Source of the DNA: Bryobacteraceae bacterium
GTDB taxonomy: Bacteria; Acidobacteriota; Terriglobia; Bryobacterales; Bryobacteraceae
Direction of reading: 5' to 3'
DNA length: 64,000 nucleotides
Assembly (NCBI GenBank): GCA_026129905.1
Contig: JAHCHE010000037.1
Location: forward strand, 1-64,000
Part shown: piece after piece, positions 38,623 through 47,294 of the stretch
Position numbering within the stretch: the first letter of the stretch is position 1
How the letters are laid out: the number at the start of each line of letters is the position of its first letter
Notes under the pieces: generated by a model
Seen by the model: only the letters and a program-made list of their open reading frames with translations
The model's database searches: none
Told to the model about the DNA's origin: nothing
Position numbers and translations under genes: made by a program

Positions 38623-41046
38623 ATGGAATTGCGCCAGTACGAATATTGCGACGTCAGCCTGCCGGTCCCGCTCGACCGGCCGTTTACCTACCGCCTGCCC
38701 CTGACGCTGCGTCACCGGGTTCGCCCGGGCTGCCGGCTCACCGTGCCCTTCGGCGCGCGGAAACTAACCGGGGTTGTCCTGGCGTGTCACAACGCGCCGC
38801 CGCCGGTGGAGATCCGGCAGGCGCTGCGCCTGCTGGATGAAGAACCGGTGTTGGACGACGCCTTGCTGGCGCTCGCGCGTTGGGTGGCCACCTACTATTC
38901 CGCGCCTCTGGGCGAAGTGCTCCGGGCGATGACGCCGCTCGCCGGCGAAATGCATCGCAGCAAGGTGTACTCGCTGACCGATGCCGGCCGGGACGCCGCG
39001 CGGCAACTGCTGCTCGGCGCCTCCAGCGAGGAACCGGCCGTCGAGCTGATGCGGATGCTGGAGGCGCGTCCGCTGACGGAAAGCTGGCTCAAGAGCCGCG
39101 TGCCCGGCGCTCAGACCGCTTTGAAATCCCTGCTTCGGAAGGGATTCATCGAGATGGACGACGTCGAAGCCGAGCGCGATCCTTTGCGCGCCGCGTCCGC
39201 CAGGCTGCGGGTCGAGTTCTCCGGCCGCCCCGCCGATGTCAAGCTGAAAAAGGCCGAGCGCGAACTGGCGGCTTACCTGGAACTCCATCCCGGCGCCCAT
39301 AACCTCGGCGAACTGGAAACCAAGGTCGCCAACGCGGGCGTTGCGGCGCGGGCCATGGCCCGGCGCGGCCTGCTGGCTTTGCGCCCGGAAGGCCCGGCGT
39401 ACCGCCAGGAGCACGTCCGGCCCCCGCACGTCCTCAACGCCGACCAGCAGAAGGCCCTCGAGGAACTCGAGAGCGCGATCCGGGCGTCGCGCTTTCAAAC
39501 CTTCCTCCTGCAAGGCGTCACCGGTTCGGGAAAGACGGAAGTGTACCTCCGGGCCATCGAGGCGGCGCTGGCGTTGGAACGAAGCGCCCTGTTGCTGGTT
39601 CCCGAGATCGCGCTCACGCCTGCCGTCGCGGGGCAGTTCTACCACCGGTTCGGCGACCGCGTGGCCATCCTGCATTCGGCCTTCAGCGACCGCGAGCGCG
39701 CCGAACAGTGGCGCAGGATCCGCTCCGGAGGGGCCTGGGTCGTCGTCGGCACACGGTCCGGCGTCTTCGCGCCGGTACGCAATCTCGGGTTGATCGTCGT
39801 CGACGAGGAGCACGACCAGAGCTATAAGCAGGAGGAGACGCCCCGCTACAACGGCCGGGACGTGGCCATCGTGCGGGCGCAGCAGGCGGGGGCGTGCGTC
39901 GTGCTCGGGTCCGCGACGCCCAGCATGGAGAGCCGGCATAACGCGGAGAAGAGCCGCTACAAGCTGCTCTCGCTGCCCGAGCGAATCGAGAAGCGCCCCT
40001 TGCCCCAGGTCGAGTTGATCGACATGCGGCAGGAGTTCCTCGAGACGCGGCGCCAGTCCACCTTCTCGCGCCGTATGCTGGAGGCTATCGCCGCCCGCCT
40101 GGAAAGCGGCGAGCAGACCATGCTCCTGCTCAACCGGCGGGGATTTTCGAGCTTCGTCGCCTGCCGGACGTGCGGCGAGCGGATCGAGTGCCGGAACTGC
40201 GCCGTGACGCTCACCCATCACCGCCGCGACCGGCGCATGCTGTGCCACTACTGCAACTACGCCGAGCGCGTCCCCTCCAAGTGCCCCAAGTGCGATTCCG
40301 AATACATCTACTTCATCGGCCAGGGTTCGGAAAAGGTGGAGGAAGAACTGCATCGCGCCTTTCCCGAGGCGCGGGTGGCGCGCATGGACCGCGACACGGT
40401 CACCAGCAAGCGCCACTATGAATCGATCCTGTTCGGCTTTCGCGCCCGCGAGTACGACATCCTGGTGGGAACGCAGATGATCGCCAAGGGGCACGACATC
40501 CCGAACGTGACGCTGGTGGGCGTGGTGTCGGCCGACGTGGGTTTGGGGATGCCGGACTTTCGCGCCGCCGAGCGCACCTTCCAGTTGCTGACCCAGGCGG
40601 CCGGCCGCGCGGGCCGCGGCGAGCGCCCGGGGATCGTCCTTGTACAAACCATAAATCCCGATCACTACGCCGTCCGTTTCTCGGCCGCGCAAAATTACGA
40701 AGGTTTTTACGCAAAAGAACTCCATTTCCGACGAATGATGCGCTATCCGCCGTTCAGCGCGCTGGCGAATGTGCTGGTCCAGGCGGAAAACCGGGAGGAA
40801 GCGCTGCGCATGAGCGCCGATCTCGAGCGGCGGCTGAATCCGGCCCCGGCGGAGCTGAAAGTGATAGGGCCTGCCGAGGCTCCCGTGCCGCGCCTGAAGC
40901 GCGAGTACCGCTACCAGATGCTGATCAAGTCGGCCAGCCGCAAGGCGCTGCGGGAGACGCTCGAGGACTTGCGGCGGTACGCGCTCGATCAGAAGTGGAA
41001 CGCGACGGCGTTGGTGATCGACGTGGATCCGTTGAGCCTGATGTAG
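38623..41046 (+). CDS. priA: Primosomal protein N' (replication-restart helicase PriA)
   Basis: This 807-residue 3'-5' helicase reloads the replisome at stalled forks. The N-terminal 3'-OH-binding domain (CDVSLPVPLDRPFTYRLP) is followed by a winged helix. The helicase core has Walker A LLQGVTGSGKTEVYLRAIE, DEEH box IVVDEEHDQSYKQEETPRYNGRD and GSATPSMESR. The zinc-binding region carries eight cysteines (CRTCGERIECRNC ... CHYCNYAERVPSKCPKC). Lobe 2 contains VGTQMIAKGHDIPNVTLVGV and AAGRAGRGERPG. It lies 77 bp before dnaE2. Start 38623 has no clear ribosome-binding site. Confidence 0.96.
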   Translation: MELRQYEYCDVSLPVPLDRPFTYRLPLTLRHRVRPGCRLTVPFGARKLTGVVLACHNAPPPVEIRQALRLLDEEPVLDDALLALARWVATYYSAPLGEVLRAMTPLAGEMHRSKVYSLTDAGRDAARQLLLGASSEEPAVELMRMLEARPLTESWLKSRVPGAQTALKSLLRKGFIEMDDVEAERDPLRAASARLRVEFSGRPADVKLKKAERELAAYLELHPGAHNLGELETKVANAGVAARAMARRGLLALRPEGPAYRQEHVRPPHVLNADQQKALEELESAIRASRFQTFLLQGVTGSGKTEVYLRAIEAALALERSALLLVPEIALTPAVAGQFYHRFGDRVAILHSAFSDRERAEQWRRIRSGGAWVVVGTRSGVFAPVRNLGLIVVDEEHDQSYKQEETPRYNGRDVAIVRAQQAGACVVLGSATPSMESRHNAEKSRYKLLSLPERIEKRPLPQVELIDMRQEFLETRRQSTFSRRMLEAIAARLESGEQTMLLLNRRGFSSFVACRTCGERIECRNCAVTLTHHRRDRRMLCHYCNYAERVPSKCPKCDSEYIYFIGQGSEKVEEELHRAFPEARVARMDRDTVTSKRHYESILFGFRAREYDILVGTQMIAKGHDIPNVTLVGVVSADVGLGMPDFRAAERTFQLLTQAAGRAGRGERPGIVLVQTINPDHYAVRFSAAQNYEGFYAKELHFRRMMRYPPFSALANVLVQAENREEALRMSADLERRLNPAPAELKVIGPAEAPVPRLKREYRYQMLIKSASRKALRETLEDLRRYALDQKWNATALVIDVDPLSLM

Positions 41047-41068
41047 CGCCTTCCTCCGCCCGCTCGGG

Positions 41069-41121
41069 TTGACAACGCCGGTAGCAGCCGGGAAAATGAG
41101 ATAGGCGAACAAAAGGCGAAA
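41069..41121 (+). promoter_or_regulatory. dnaE2 promoter with a candidate SOS-type operator
   Basis: TTGACA (41069-41074) and GAAAAT (41092-41097) are 17 bp apart. Just downstream of the predicted transcription start lies GAAC-N7-GAAA (41107-41121), one base short of the GAAC-N7-GAAC direct repeat that LexA recognises in Alphaproteobacteria. The LexA motif of this phylum is not known to me, so the operator is speculative. The promoter itself is good. Confidence 0.45.
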
Positions 41122-41123
41122 CT

Positions 41124-44100
41124 ATGCCTGCTCCCTGGGTCGAACTTCATGCCCGCTCCGCGTTCAGCTTCCTGGAAGGCGCTTCCTTGCCGGAGGAACT
41201 GGCCGCCGCCGCCGCTGAACTCGATTTGCCCGCCATCGCCCTGCTCGACCGCGATGCGATGGCCGGCGCCCCGCGGTTCCACATGGCGGCCAAAAAGCTG
41301 GGTGTCCGCGCGCTGATCGGCGCCGAGGTCACCGCAGTGGACGGCTGCCGTTATTCACTGCTGGCCGCTAACCGGACCGGTTATCAGAACATCTGCCGCC
41401 TGATCACCCGAACCAAGCTGCGCGCCAAAAAAGGTGAAGCGGCGGCGGCGCCGGAGGACCTCGCCGATTACGCCGATGGCGTCGTTTGCCTGACGGGCGG
41501 CGCGGAAGGCCCGCTCGCGCTGGCGCTTCGAAAAGGACAGCGGGAGGCGCAAGCTGCCCTGGCGACGCTGGCGGCGATTTACGGGCGCGGCAACGTGTAC
41601 GCGGAGATCCAGCGGCACTTCGACCGCCGCGAAGAGGCTCGCAACCAGGCCGTCGTGGACCTGGCCCGCGGCCTCTCGATTCCGCTGCTGGCCACCAATG
41701 GGGTCAATCACGCCCGGCCGGCCCAGCGCGAATTGCAGGACGCGCTCACCTGCGTTCGCCACAAAACCACGATTGAAGAAGCGGGGCGGCTGCTGACGAG
41801 AAATGCGGAACACCACCTGAAATCCGCGGCGGAGATGGAGCGGCTGTTTTCCGACCTGCCGGAGGCCACCGGCAACGCGCGGGAGCTGGCCGCGCGCATC
41901 GGGTTCACCCTGGCGGATCTCGGCTACAAATTTCCCGACTACCCGACGCCGCCGGGCGAGACGATGAATTCGTTCCTGCGCAAGCTGACCGGCGAAGGCG
42001 CGCGCAACCGGTACCGGCCGTATTACGAACGGGCGCGGCAGCAAATCGAACGGGAACTGGCGCTGATCGAAAAGCTGAACCTGGCGGGCTATTTTCTCAT
42101 CGTCTGGGACATCGTCCGCTTCTGCCGCGAACAGAACATCCTGGTCCAGGGGCGGGGCTCGGCCGCCAACAGCGCGGTCTGTTACGCGCTGGGCATCACG
42201 GCGGTCGACCCGGTGGGCATGGACCTGCTGTTCGAGCGGTTCCTTTCCGAAGAGCGCGGCGAGTGGCCCGATATCGATCTCGACCTGCCGAGCGGCGATC
42301 AGCGCGAACGCGCCATCCAGTACGTCTACCAGCGCTACGGCCGGCTTGGAGCGGCCATGACGGCCAACGTCATCACCTACCGCGAGCGCTCCGCCGCGCG
42401 CGACATCGGTAAAGCGCTGGGGTTCGATACGCCGTCGCTCGACCGGCTTTCGAAACTCGTGCATCGCTACGCCTGGGACGACCCGGACGCCGACGTCGAG
42501 CGGTATTTCCGCGAGGCGGGTCTCGACCTGGAGAAGCCGGCGGTCCGGAAATTCTATGAACTGTACGCGGCGGCGCAGGACCTGCCGCGGCACCTGGGGC
42601 AGCACTCCGGGGGCCTGGTGGTGTGCCAGGGACAGCTCGATTCGATCGTTCCGCTCGAGCCGGCCACCATGCCCGGGCGCGTGGTCGTCCAGTGGGACAA
42701 GGACGATTGCGCGGACATGGGCATCATCAAGGTGGATCTGCTCGGCTTGGGCATGATGGCGGCGCTGGAGGAATCGCTGGAGCGGATCCGCCAAGCGTAC
42801 GGCGAGGAGGTGGACCTGGCGCGCCTGCCGCAGGACGACCCCGCCGTCTACAAAGCCCTGCAAAAGGCGGATACGATCGGCATGTTTCAGGTGGAAAGCC
42901 GCGCGCAGATGTCGTGCCTGCCGCGCCTAAAGCCGCGCCGATTTTACGACATCGTGGTGCAGGTGGCGATCATCCGGCCTGGACCGATCGTCGGCAAGAT
43001 GGTGCATCCTTATCTGCGCCGCCGGCAGGGACTGGAGCCGGTGACGTATCCTCACCCCTCGCTGGAGCCGATTCTGAAGCGCACGCTGGGCGTGCCGCTG
43101 TTCCAGGAGCAGTTGCTGCGCATGGCGATGACGGTGGCCGGCTTTTCCGGCGGCGAGGCGGAGGAGTTGCGGCGCGCCTTCGGGTTCAAGCGCTCCGAGC
43201 GGCGGATGAAGGAAGTGGAAACGAAGCTGAGGGAAGGCATGGCGCGCAACGGGATCGCCGGCGAGGCGCAGGAGACCATCGTCCACTCGATCACGTCGTT
43301 CGCGCTGTACGGATTTCCGGAGTCGCACGCGGCCAGTTTCGCCCTGATCGCTTACGCCAGCGCCTATTTAAAATGTCATTACCCGGCCGCTTTTACCGCG
43401 GCGATGCTGAATAATCAGCCGATGGGCTTTTATCATCCGGCGACGCTGGTGAAAGACGCGCAGCGGCACGGGTTGCATTTCCGGCCGGCTGACGTCTCGA
43501 TTTCCGGCATTTCCTGCTCCGTGGAAGACGCCGGCGGGCAAAAATGCGTGCGGCTGGGCTTGAATTATGTGAAGGGATTGCGCGCCGGTTCCGCCGCGGC
43601 CATCGAGCGGGAGCGGCGTAAGCGGCCCTTCCGGAGCATCCAGGACCTGGTGAACCGCGTCCCGGAGCTTCGTAAGGACGAGCTGGCGGCGCTGGCGCAG
43701 GCCGGGGCATTGAACTCGCTCGAACCCGGGGAGAACGCGCACCGGCGGGCGGCGTTGTGGGATGTGCAATTGGCCTTGCGGCCCGCGGGTGAATTGCTGG
43801 AGGAGTTGGAACCGGCGGGCGTCCCGTCTCCGCTGGCCGCCATGACGCCGGAAGAGCGCCTGCTCGCCGACTTCCATACCACGCGGCTGACGATCGGGCC
43901 GCACCCGATGAGCTATCACCGGGCCGCGATGCAAGCGCTGGGAGTTCAGCCGGCGGCGAAACTGGCGCATTTGCGGGACGGGCAGCGGGTGCGCATCGGA
44001 GGCGGCGTCATCACCCGGCAGCGGCCGTCAACGGCGAAAGGCTTCGTATTTCTCAGCCTCGAGGATGAAACGGGGATCGCCAACGTCATCGTGATGCCGG

Positions 44101-44258
44101 ACGTGTTCGAGCAAAATCGCGTGACGGTGGTCAGCGAGCCATTTCTCCTCGTCGACGGCGTACTTCAGAATCAGCAGGGGGCGATTTCCGTGCGCGCCAA
44201 CCGCATCGCCTCGCTGCCGCTGGCTACGGCGGAACTGGAGTCGCACGACTTTCATTGA
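41124..44258 (+). CDS. dnaE2: Error-prone DNA polymerase III alpha subunit (DnaE2/ImuC)
   Basis: This 1044-residue C-family polymerase is of the translesion type. The N-terminal PHP domain starts WVELHARSAFSFLEGAS. Its usual H-x-H and T-D-H-D metal ligands read HAR and LDRDAM, so PHP metal binding looks lost, as is common in DnaE2. The palm contains GRGSAANSAVCYALGIT and the catalytic aspartates in WPDIDLDLPSGDQRERAIQY, with the third in IIKVDLLGLGMMAAL. FQVESRAQMSCLPRLKPR and the HhH region (LVNRVPELRKDELAALAQAGALNSL) follow, and the OB fold ends the chain. No imuA or imuB is in the window. It follows priA. Confidence 0.94.
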   Translation: MPAPWVELHARSAFSFLEGASLPEELAAAAAELDLPAIALLDRDAMAGAPRFHMAAKKLGVRALIGAEVTAVDGCRYSLLAANRTGYQNICRLITRTKLRAKKGEAAAAPEDLADYADGVVCLTGGAEGPLALALRKGQREAQAALATLAAIYGRGNVYAEIQRHFDRREEARNQAVVDLARGLSIPLLATNGVNHARPAQRELQDALTCVRHKTTIEEAGRLLTRNAEHHLKSAAEMERLFSDLPEATGNARELAARIGFTLADLGYKFPDYPTPPGETMNSFLRKLTGEGARNRYRPYYERARQQIERELALIEKLNLAGYFLIVWDIVRFCREQNILVQGRGSAANSAVCYALGITAVDPVGMDLLFERFLSEERGEWPDIDLDLPSGDQRERAIQYVYQRYGRLGAAMTANVITYRERSAARDIGKALGFDTPSLDRLSKLVHRYAWDDPDADVERYFREAGLDLEKPAVRKFYELYAAAQDLPRHLGQHSGGLVVCQGQLDSIVPLEPATMPGRVVVQWDKDDCADMGIIKVDLLGLGMMAALEESLERIRQAYGEEVDLARLPQDDPAVYKALQKADTIGMFQVESRAQMSCLPRLKPRRFYDIVVQVAIIRPGPIVGKMVHPYLRRRQGLEPVTYPHPSLEPILKRTLGVPLFQEQLLRMAMTVAGFSGGEAEELRRAFGFKRSERRMKEVETKLREGMARNGIAGEAQETIVHSITSFALYGFPESHAASFALIAYASAYLKCHYPAAFTAAMLNNQPMGFYHPATLVKDAQRHGLHFRPADVSISGISCSVEDAGGQKCVRLGLNYVKGLRAGSAAAIERERRKRPFRSIQDLVNRVPELRKDELAALAQAGALNSLEPGENAHRRAALWDVQLALRPAGELLEELEPAGVPSPLAAMTPEERLLADFHTTRLTIGPHPMSYHRAAMQALGVQPAAKLAHLRDGQRVRIGGGVITRQRPSTAKGFVFLSLEDETGIANVIVMPDVFEQNRVTVVSEPFLLVDGVLQNQQGAISVRANRIASLPLATAELESHDFH

Positions 44259-44300
44259 GCCGGCGCGGCCGACGATGGCCTCCTTATCGCGATACGCGAT

Positions 44301-44314
44301 GCGGGCTAGCCCGC
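44301..44314. repeat. Palindrome GCGGGCTAGCCCGC between convergent genes
   Basis: This perfect 14-bp palindrome lies between the dnaE2 stop and the sodC stop. It may act in termination of both, although no T-tract is present. Confidence 0.35.
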
Positions 44315-44326
44315 CGGCCAGCCCGT

Positions 44327-44854
44327 CTATTGCGTGATCACGCCGCAGGCTATGCGCCCGCCCGCGTCGCCCGCGGGATCGGTTTTGTAATCGTCGGCGT
44401 GATGGTGAATCATCAGCGACGTGCCGCCCGAATGGAACAGGGAGTTCTTGGCGCCCTTTTCCAACGTGACGGCGTGGTTGAACACCGTCAACTTCAGCTT
44501 GCCCGAGTCGGGGACTTCAAAGTTGGGCATGTCGCCCGCGTGAAAGCCGTCGGGGTTGAGAAAGCCGTGCTTCTTGCCGCCGGGGTTGAAGTGGCCCTTG
44601 GCGGTGGTGAAGTCGGGCGGATCGCAAGCGCCCACCTCGTGAATATGGAAGGCGTGCTGTCCGGCGGTCAGGCCGCTGAGATCGGCTTCAATCAGCACGC
44701 CGCCCCCGGCCGCTTCGCGGAGCGTTACGTTGCCTAAGACCTTGCCCTCCGCGTTCTTGAGCTGGGTCTTCGCCGTGCGCATCTGCGCTTCGGCAGGAAT
44801 CAAAGAGCCGGCGACGAACAGCGCGGCAGCCGCCAGAACGAACGTGTATCGCAT
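44327..44854 (-). CDS. sodC: Periplasmic Cu,Zn superoxide dismutase
   Basis: This 175-residue enzyme dismutates superoxide in the periplasm. The signal peptide is FVLAAAALFVAGSLIPAEAQ. The copper/zinc site is intact: HAFHIHEVGAC (two Cu ligands and the disulfide Cys), GHFNPGGKKHGF, HAGDMPN, MIHHHADDYKTDPAG, and the C-terminal GGRIACGVI, which holds the second disulfide Cys. AAGGAGGAG lies 8-9 nt before the ATG. It is transcribed as a single gene, divergent from the hydrolase at 44947. Confidence 0.95.
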   Translation of the reverse strand: MRYTFVLAAAALFVAGSLIPAEAQMRTAKTQLKNAEGKVLGNVTLREAAGGGVLIEADLSGLTAGQHAFHIHEVGACDPPDFTTAKGHFNPGGKKHGFLNPDGFHAGDMPNFEVPDSGKLKLTVFNHAVTLEKGAKNSLFHSGGTSLMIHHHADDYKTDPAGDAGGRIACGVITQ

Positions 44855-44946
44855 CGGTGGAACTCCTCCTTTTCCAGAATTGCCGTTGTGTCTCCAATGA
44901 GTTGCAGTCGGTAGCCCCGTAGTGTCATTGTAGCATCTGCACGGAA

Positions 44947-47226
44947 ATGGAACCGCCTACGATCGATAACGCACAGCGGGAGGGAAGGCCAAGGGCGGCG
45001 CGAGCGGCGCTGGCGGCGTGCGGCCTGCTGGTTGGAGCCTGGACCGTTTTCGGTCAGCCGCTGCCGGGCACGGCGCCTCTGGAGGAGCAGGGCGATCTCG
45101 CCGTCCGGATGGTGGAGGGCATCGACCGCTACCTGATGCGAGGGCTTGGCGGCGCGCGGGCGCGGCGGGACGCGTACTGGCGGACGGCTTCGGCGGCCGA
45201 ACACCGCCGCACGCTGGCGCGAATCATAGGCGCTGTGGATTCGCGAATCCCGTTCGAGGCGCCGTGGCCGGCCGCGACCGTCAACCGGCCGGCGGTGGTG
45301 GCATCCGGCGACGGCTACGAGGTCCAGGCGATTCGCTGGCCGGTCTTCGAGGGGGTGGAAGGCGACGGGCTTCTACTGAAGCCGCGCGGCGAGGTGAAAG
45401 CGCGCGTGATCGCGCTGCCCGACGCGGATGTGACGCCGGAGATGCTGGCCGGGCTCGCGCCGGGCATCGCGCCGGAGCGGCAGGTCGCGCGCCGGTTGGC
45501 CGAAAGCGGCTGCCTGGTGGTGGTTCCCGCGTTGATCGACCGCTCCGACGAATTTTCCGGCAAAGAAGGCGTGCGGTTCACCAACCAGCCGCACCGCGAG
45601 TTCATCTATCGCATGGCCTATGAAATGGGCCGCCACGTGATTGGCTATGAGGCGCAGAAGGCGCTGGCGCTGGTGGACTGGTTCGCGCGCGAGCAGGCGG
45701 AAGCGCCGATCGGCGTGGCCGGATACGGGGAGGGCGGGCTGCTGGCTCTCTACAGCGCGGCGCTGGACGAGCGAATCGGCGCTGCGATGGTGAGCGGCTA
45801 CCTTGGGCCGCGCGAGGGCGTCTGGCGGGAGCCGATTTACCGCGGCGTGTGGTCTCAGCTCGAGACCTTCGGCGACGCGGAACTGGCGAGACTTGTTGCG
45901 CCGCGGACGCTCGTGGTGGATACGGCGGCGGCTCCGGCCATCAGCGGTCCTCCAGCCGAGCGCGAAGGCCGGCGCGGGGCGGCTCCCGGAGCGATTACCA
46001 CGCACGGCGCGGCGGACGTACGCGAGGAGGCGGACCGGGCGCGGCCCTCGTTCCCGAGCGGAGCGCTGACGGTTACCGAAGGCTCCGCATCGCTCGAAGC
46101 CTTTATGCGCGCCCTGAAAGTCCAACCGGCGCCGTCCGCGGCCCCGCTCAAAGATCAGCGTCCGGGGTTCGACCCGCGGGACCGGTTACGGCGCCAGTTC
46201 CAGCAGTTGATCGATCACACGCAGAAGCTGGTGCGGCAGTCGGAATTCACGCGCGCCGCGTTCACTTCCAAGCTCGACACGTCCAGCCCCGAAGCGTGGG
46301 ACCGGAGCGCGGAGCAGTACCGCCGCGCGCTTTGGGAAGAGGTGATCGGCAAGATGCCGCCCGCCGATCGGCCGCTGTCGCCGAAGAGCCGGAGGATCTA
46401 CGACACGCCCGCCTACTCCGGTTATGAAGTGACTCTCGACGTGTGGCCGGACGTTTTCGCCTACGGCATTTTGCTTGTGCCGAAAGATTTGAAGCCCGGC
46501 GAGCGGAGGCCGGTGGTGGTGTGCCAGCACGGATTGGAAGGGCGGCCGCAACACCTGATCGACCCGCCGGATGAGCGCCTCGGGCGGATCTACGCCCGGT
46601 ACGCGGCCGCGCTGGCCGAGCAGGGCTTCGTCGTGTACGCTCCGCAGAACCCCTACATCGGCGAAGAGAAGTTCCGCGTGCTGCTCCGGAAGGCGCACCC
46701 GCAGAAGCTGTCGCTGTTCTCGTTCATCCTCGGCCAGCACGAGCGCACGCTGGAATGGCTGGGCTCGCTGCCGTTCGTCGATCCGGAGCGCATCGGTTTC
46801 TACGGCCTTTCCTACGGCGGCAAGACCGCGATGCGGGTTCCGTCGCTGCTGAAGCGGTACGCGCTGTCGATCTGCTCGGCCGATTTCAACGAGTGGATCC
46901 GCAAGATCACCGACGTCGATCACGCCTTCAGCTACATGTACACGGTGGAATACGACATGCTCGAGTTCAATCTCGGCAACACGTTCAACTACGCGGAAAT
47001 GGCCGCGCTCATCGCGCCTCGGCCCTTCATGGTGGAGCGGGGCCATCGCGACGGCGTGGGGATCGACGAATGGGTGGCGTATGAATACGCCCGGGTACGG
47101 CGGCTCTATGCAGACCTGAAGATTCCCGAGCGCACCGAAATCGAGTTCTTCGACGGGCCGCACGAGATCCACGGCGTGGGGACGTTCGAGTTTCTGCGGC
47201 GCCACCTGCGGTGGCCTGCACGTTGA
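44947..47226 (+). CDS. Secreted two-domain alpha/beta-hydrolase, acetyl-xylan-esterase-like
   Basis: This 759-residue protein has a membrane-spanning signal peptide (AALAACGLLVGAWTVFGQ). It contains two alpha/beta-hydrolase-like regions. In the first (residues about 90-330) the expected nucleophile elbow reads GVAGYGEGGLLAL, with Glu in place of Ser. In the second (about 420-750) the elbow GFYGLSYGGKTAM is intact, with VVVCQHGLEGRPQHL as oxyanion region and FFDGPHEIHG supplying the His. The C-terminal domain resembles acetyl-xylan-esterase/dienelactone-hydrolase families. A TAGCAT hexamer ends 10 nt before the ATG and no ribosome-binding site is seen. The nitrilase-like gene follows 68 bp downstream. 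Confidence 0.82.
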   Translation: MEPPTIDNAQREGRPRAARAALAACGLLVGAWTVFGQPLPGTAPLEEQGDLAVRMVEGIDRYLMRGLGGARARRDAYWRTASAAEHRRTLARIIGAVDSRIPFEAPWPAATVNRPAVVASGDGYEVQAIRWPVFEGVEGDGLLLKPRGEVKARVIALPDADVTPEMLAGLAPGIAPERQVARRLAESGCLVVVPALIDRSDEFSGKEGVRFTNQPHREFIYRMAYEMGRHVIGYEAQKALALVDWFAREQAEAPIGVAGYGEGGLLALYSAALDERIGAAMVSGYLGPREGVWREPIYRGVWSQLETFGDAELARLVAPRTLVVDTAAAPAISGPPAEREGRRGAAPGAITTHGAADVREEADRARPSFPSGALTVTEGSASLEAFMRALKVQPAPSAAPLKDQRPGFDPRDRLRRQFQQLIDHTQKLVRQSEFTRAAFTSKLDTSSPEAWDRSAEQYRRALWEEVIGKMPPADRPLSPKSRRIYDTPAYSGYEVTLDVWPDVFAYGILLVPKDLKPGERRPVVVCQHGLEGRPQHLIDPPDERLGRIYARYAAALAEQGFVVYAPQNPYIGEEKFRVLLRKAHPQKLSLFSFILGQHERTLEWLGSLPFVDPERIGFYGLSYGGKTAMRVPSLLKRYALSICSADFNEWIRKITDVDHAFSYMYTVEYDMLEFNLGNTFNYAEMAALIAPRPFMVERGHRDGVGIDEWVAYEYARVRRLYADLKIPERTEIEFFDGPHEIHGVGTFEFLRRHLRWPAR

Positions 47227-47279
47227 CGGCGCGAAAAGCGACGCCCGTTTTCGCCGTGGTGGCAGCCGGAACGCTGTGA

Positions 47280-47285
47280 CATAAT
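47280..47285 (+). promoter_or_regulatory. -10 hexamer (CATAAT) before the nitrilase-family gene
   Basis: CATAAT ends 9 nt before the GTG start at 47295. No ribosome-binding site intervenes. Confidence 0.45.
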
Positions 47286-47294
47286 GAAAACGCC

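Noticed and set aside
38764-41112. 782-codon open frame antisense to priA
   Set aside because: The sequence is His/Gln/Arg-rich nonsense opposite an intact priA with all motifs.
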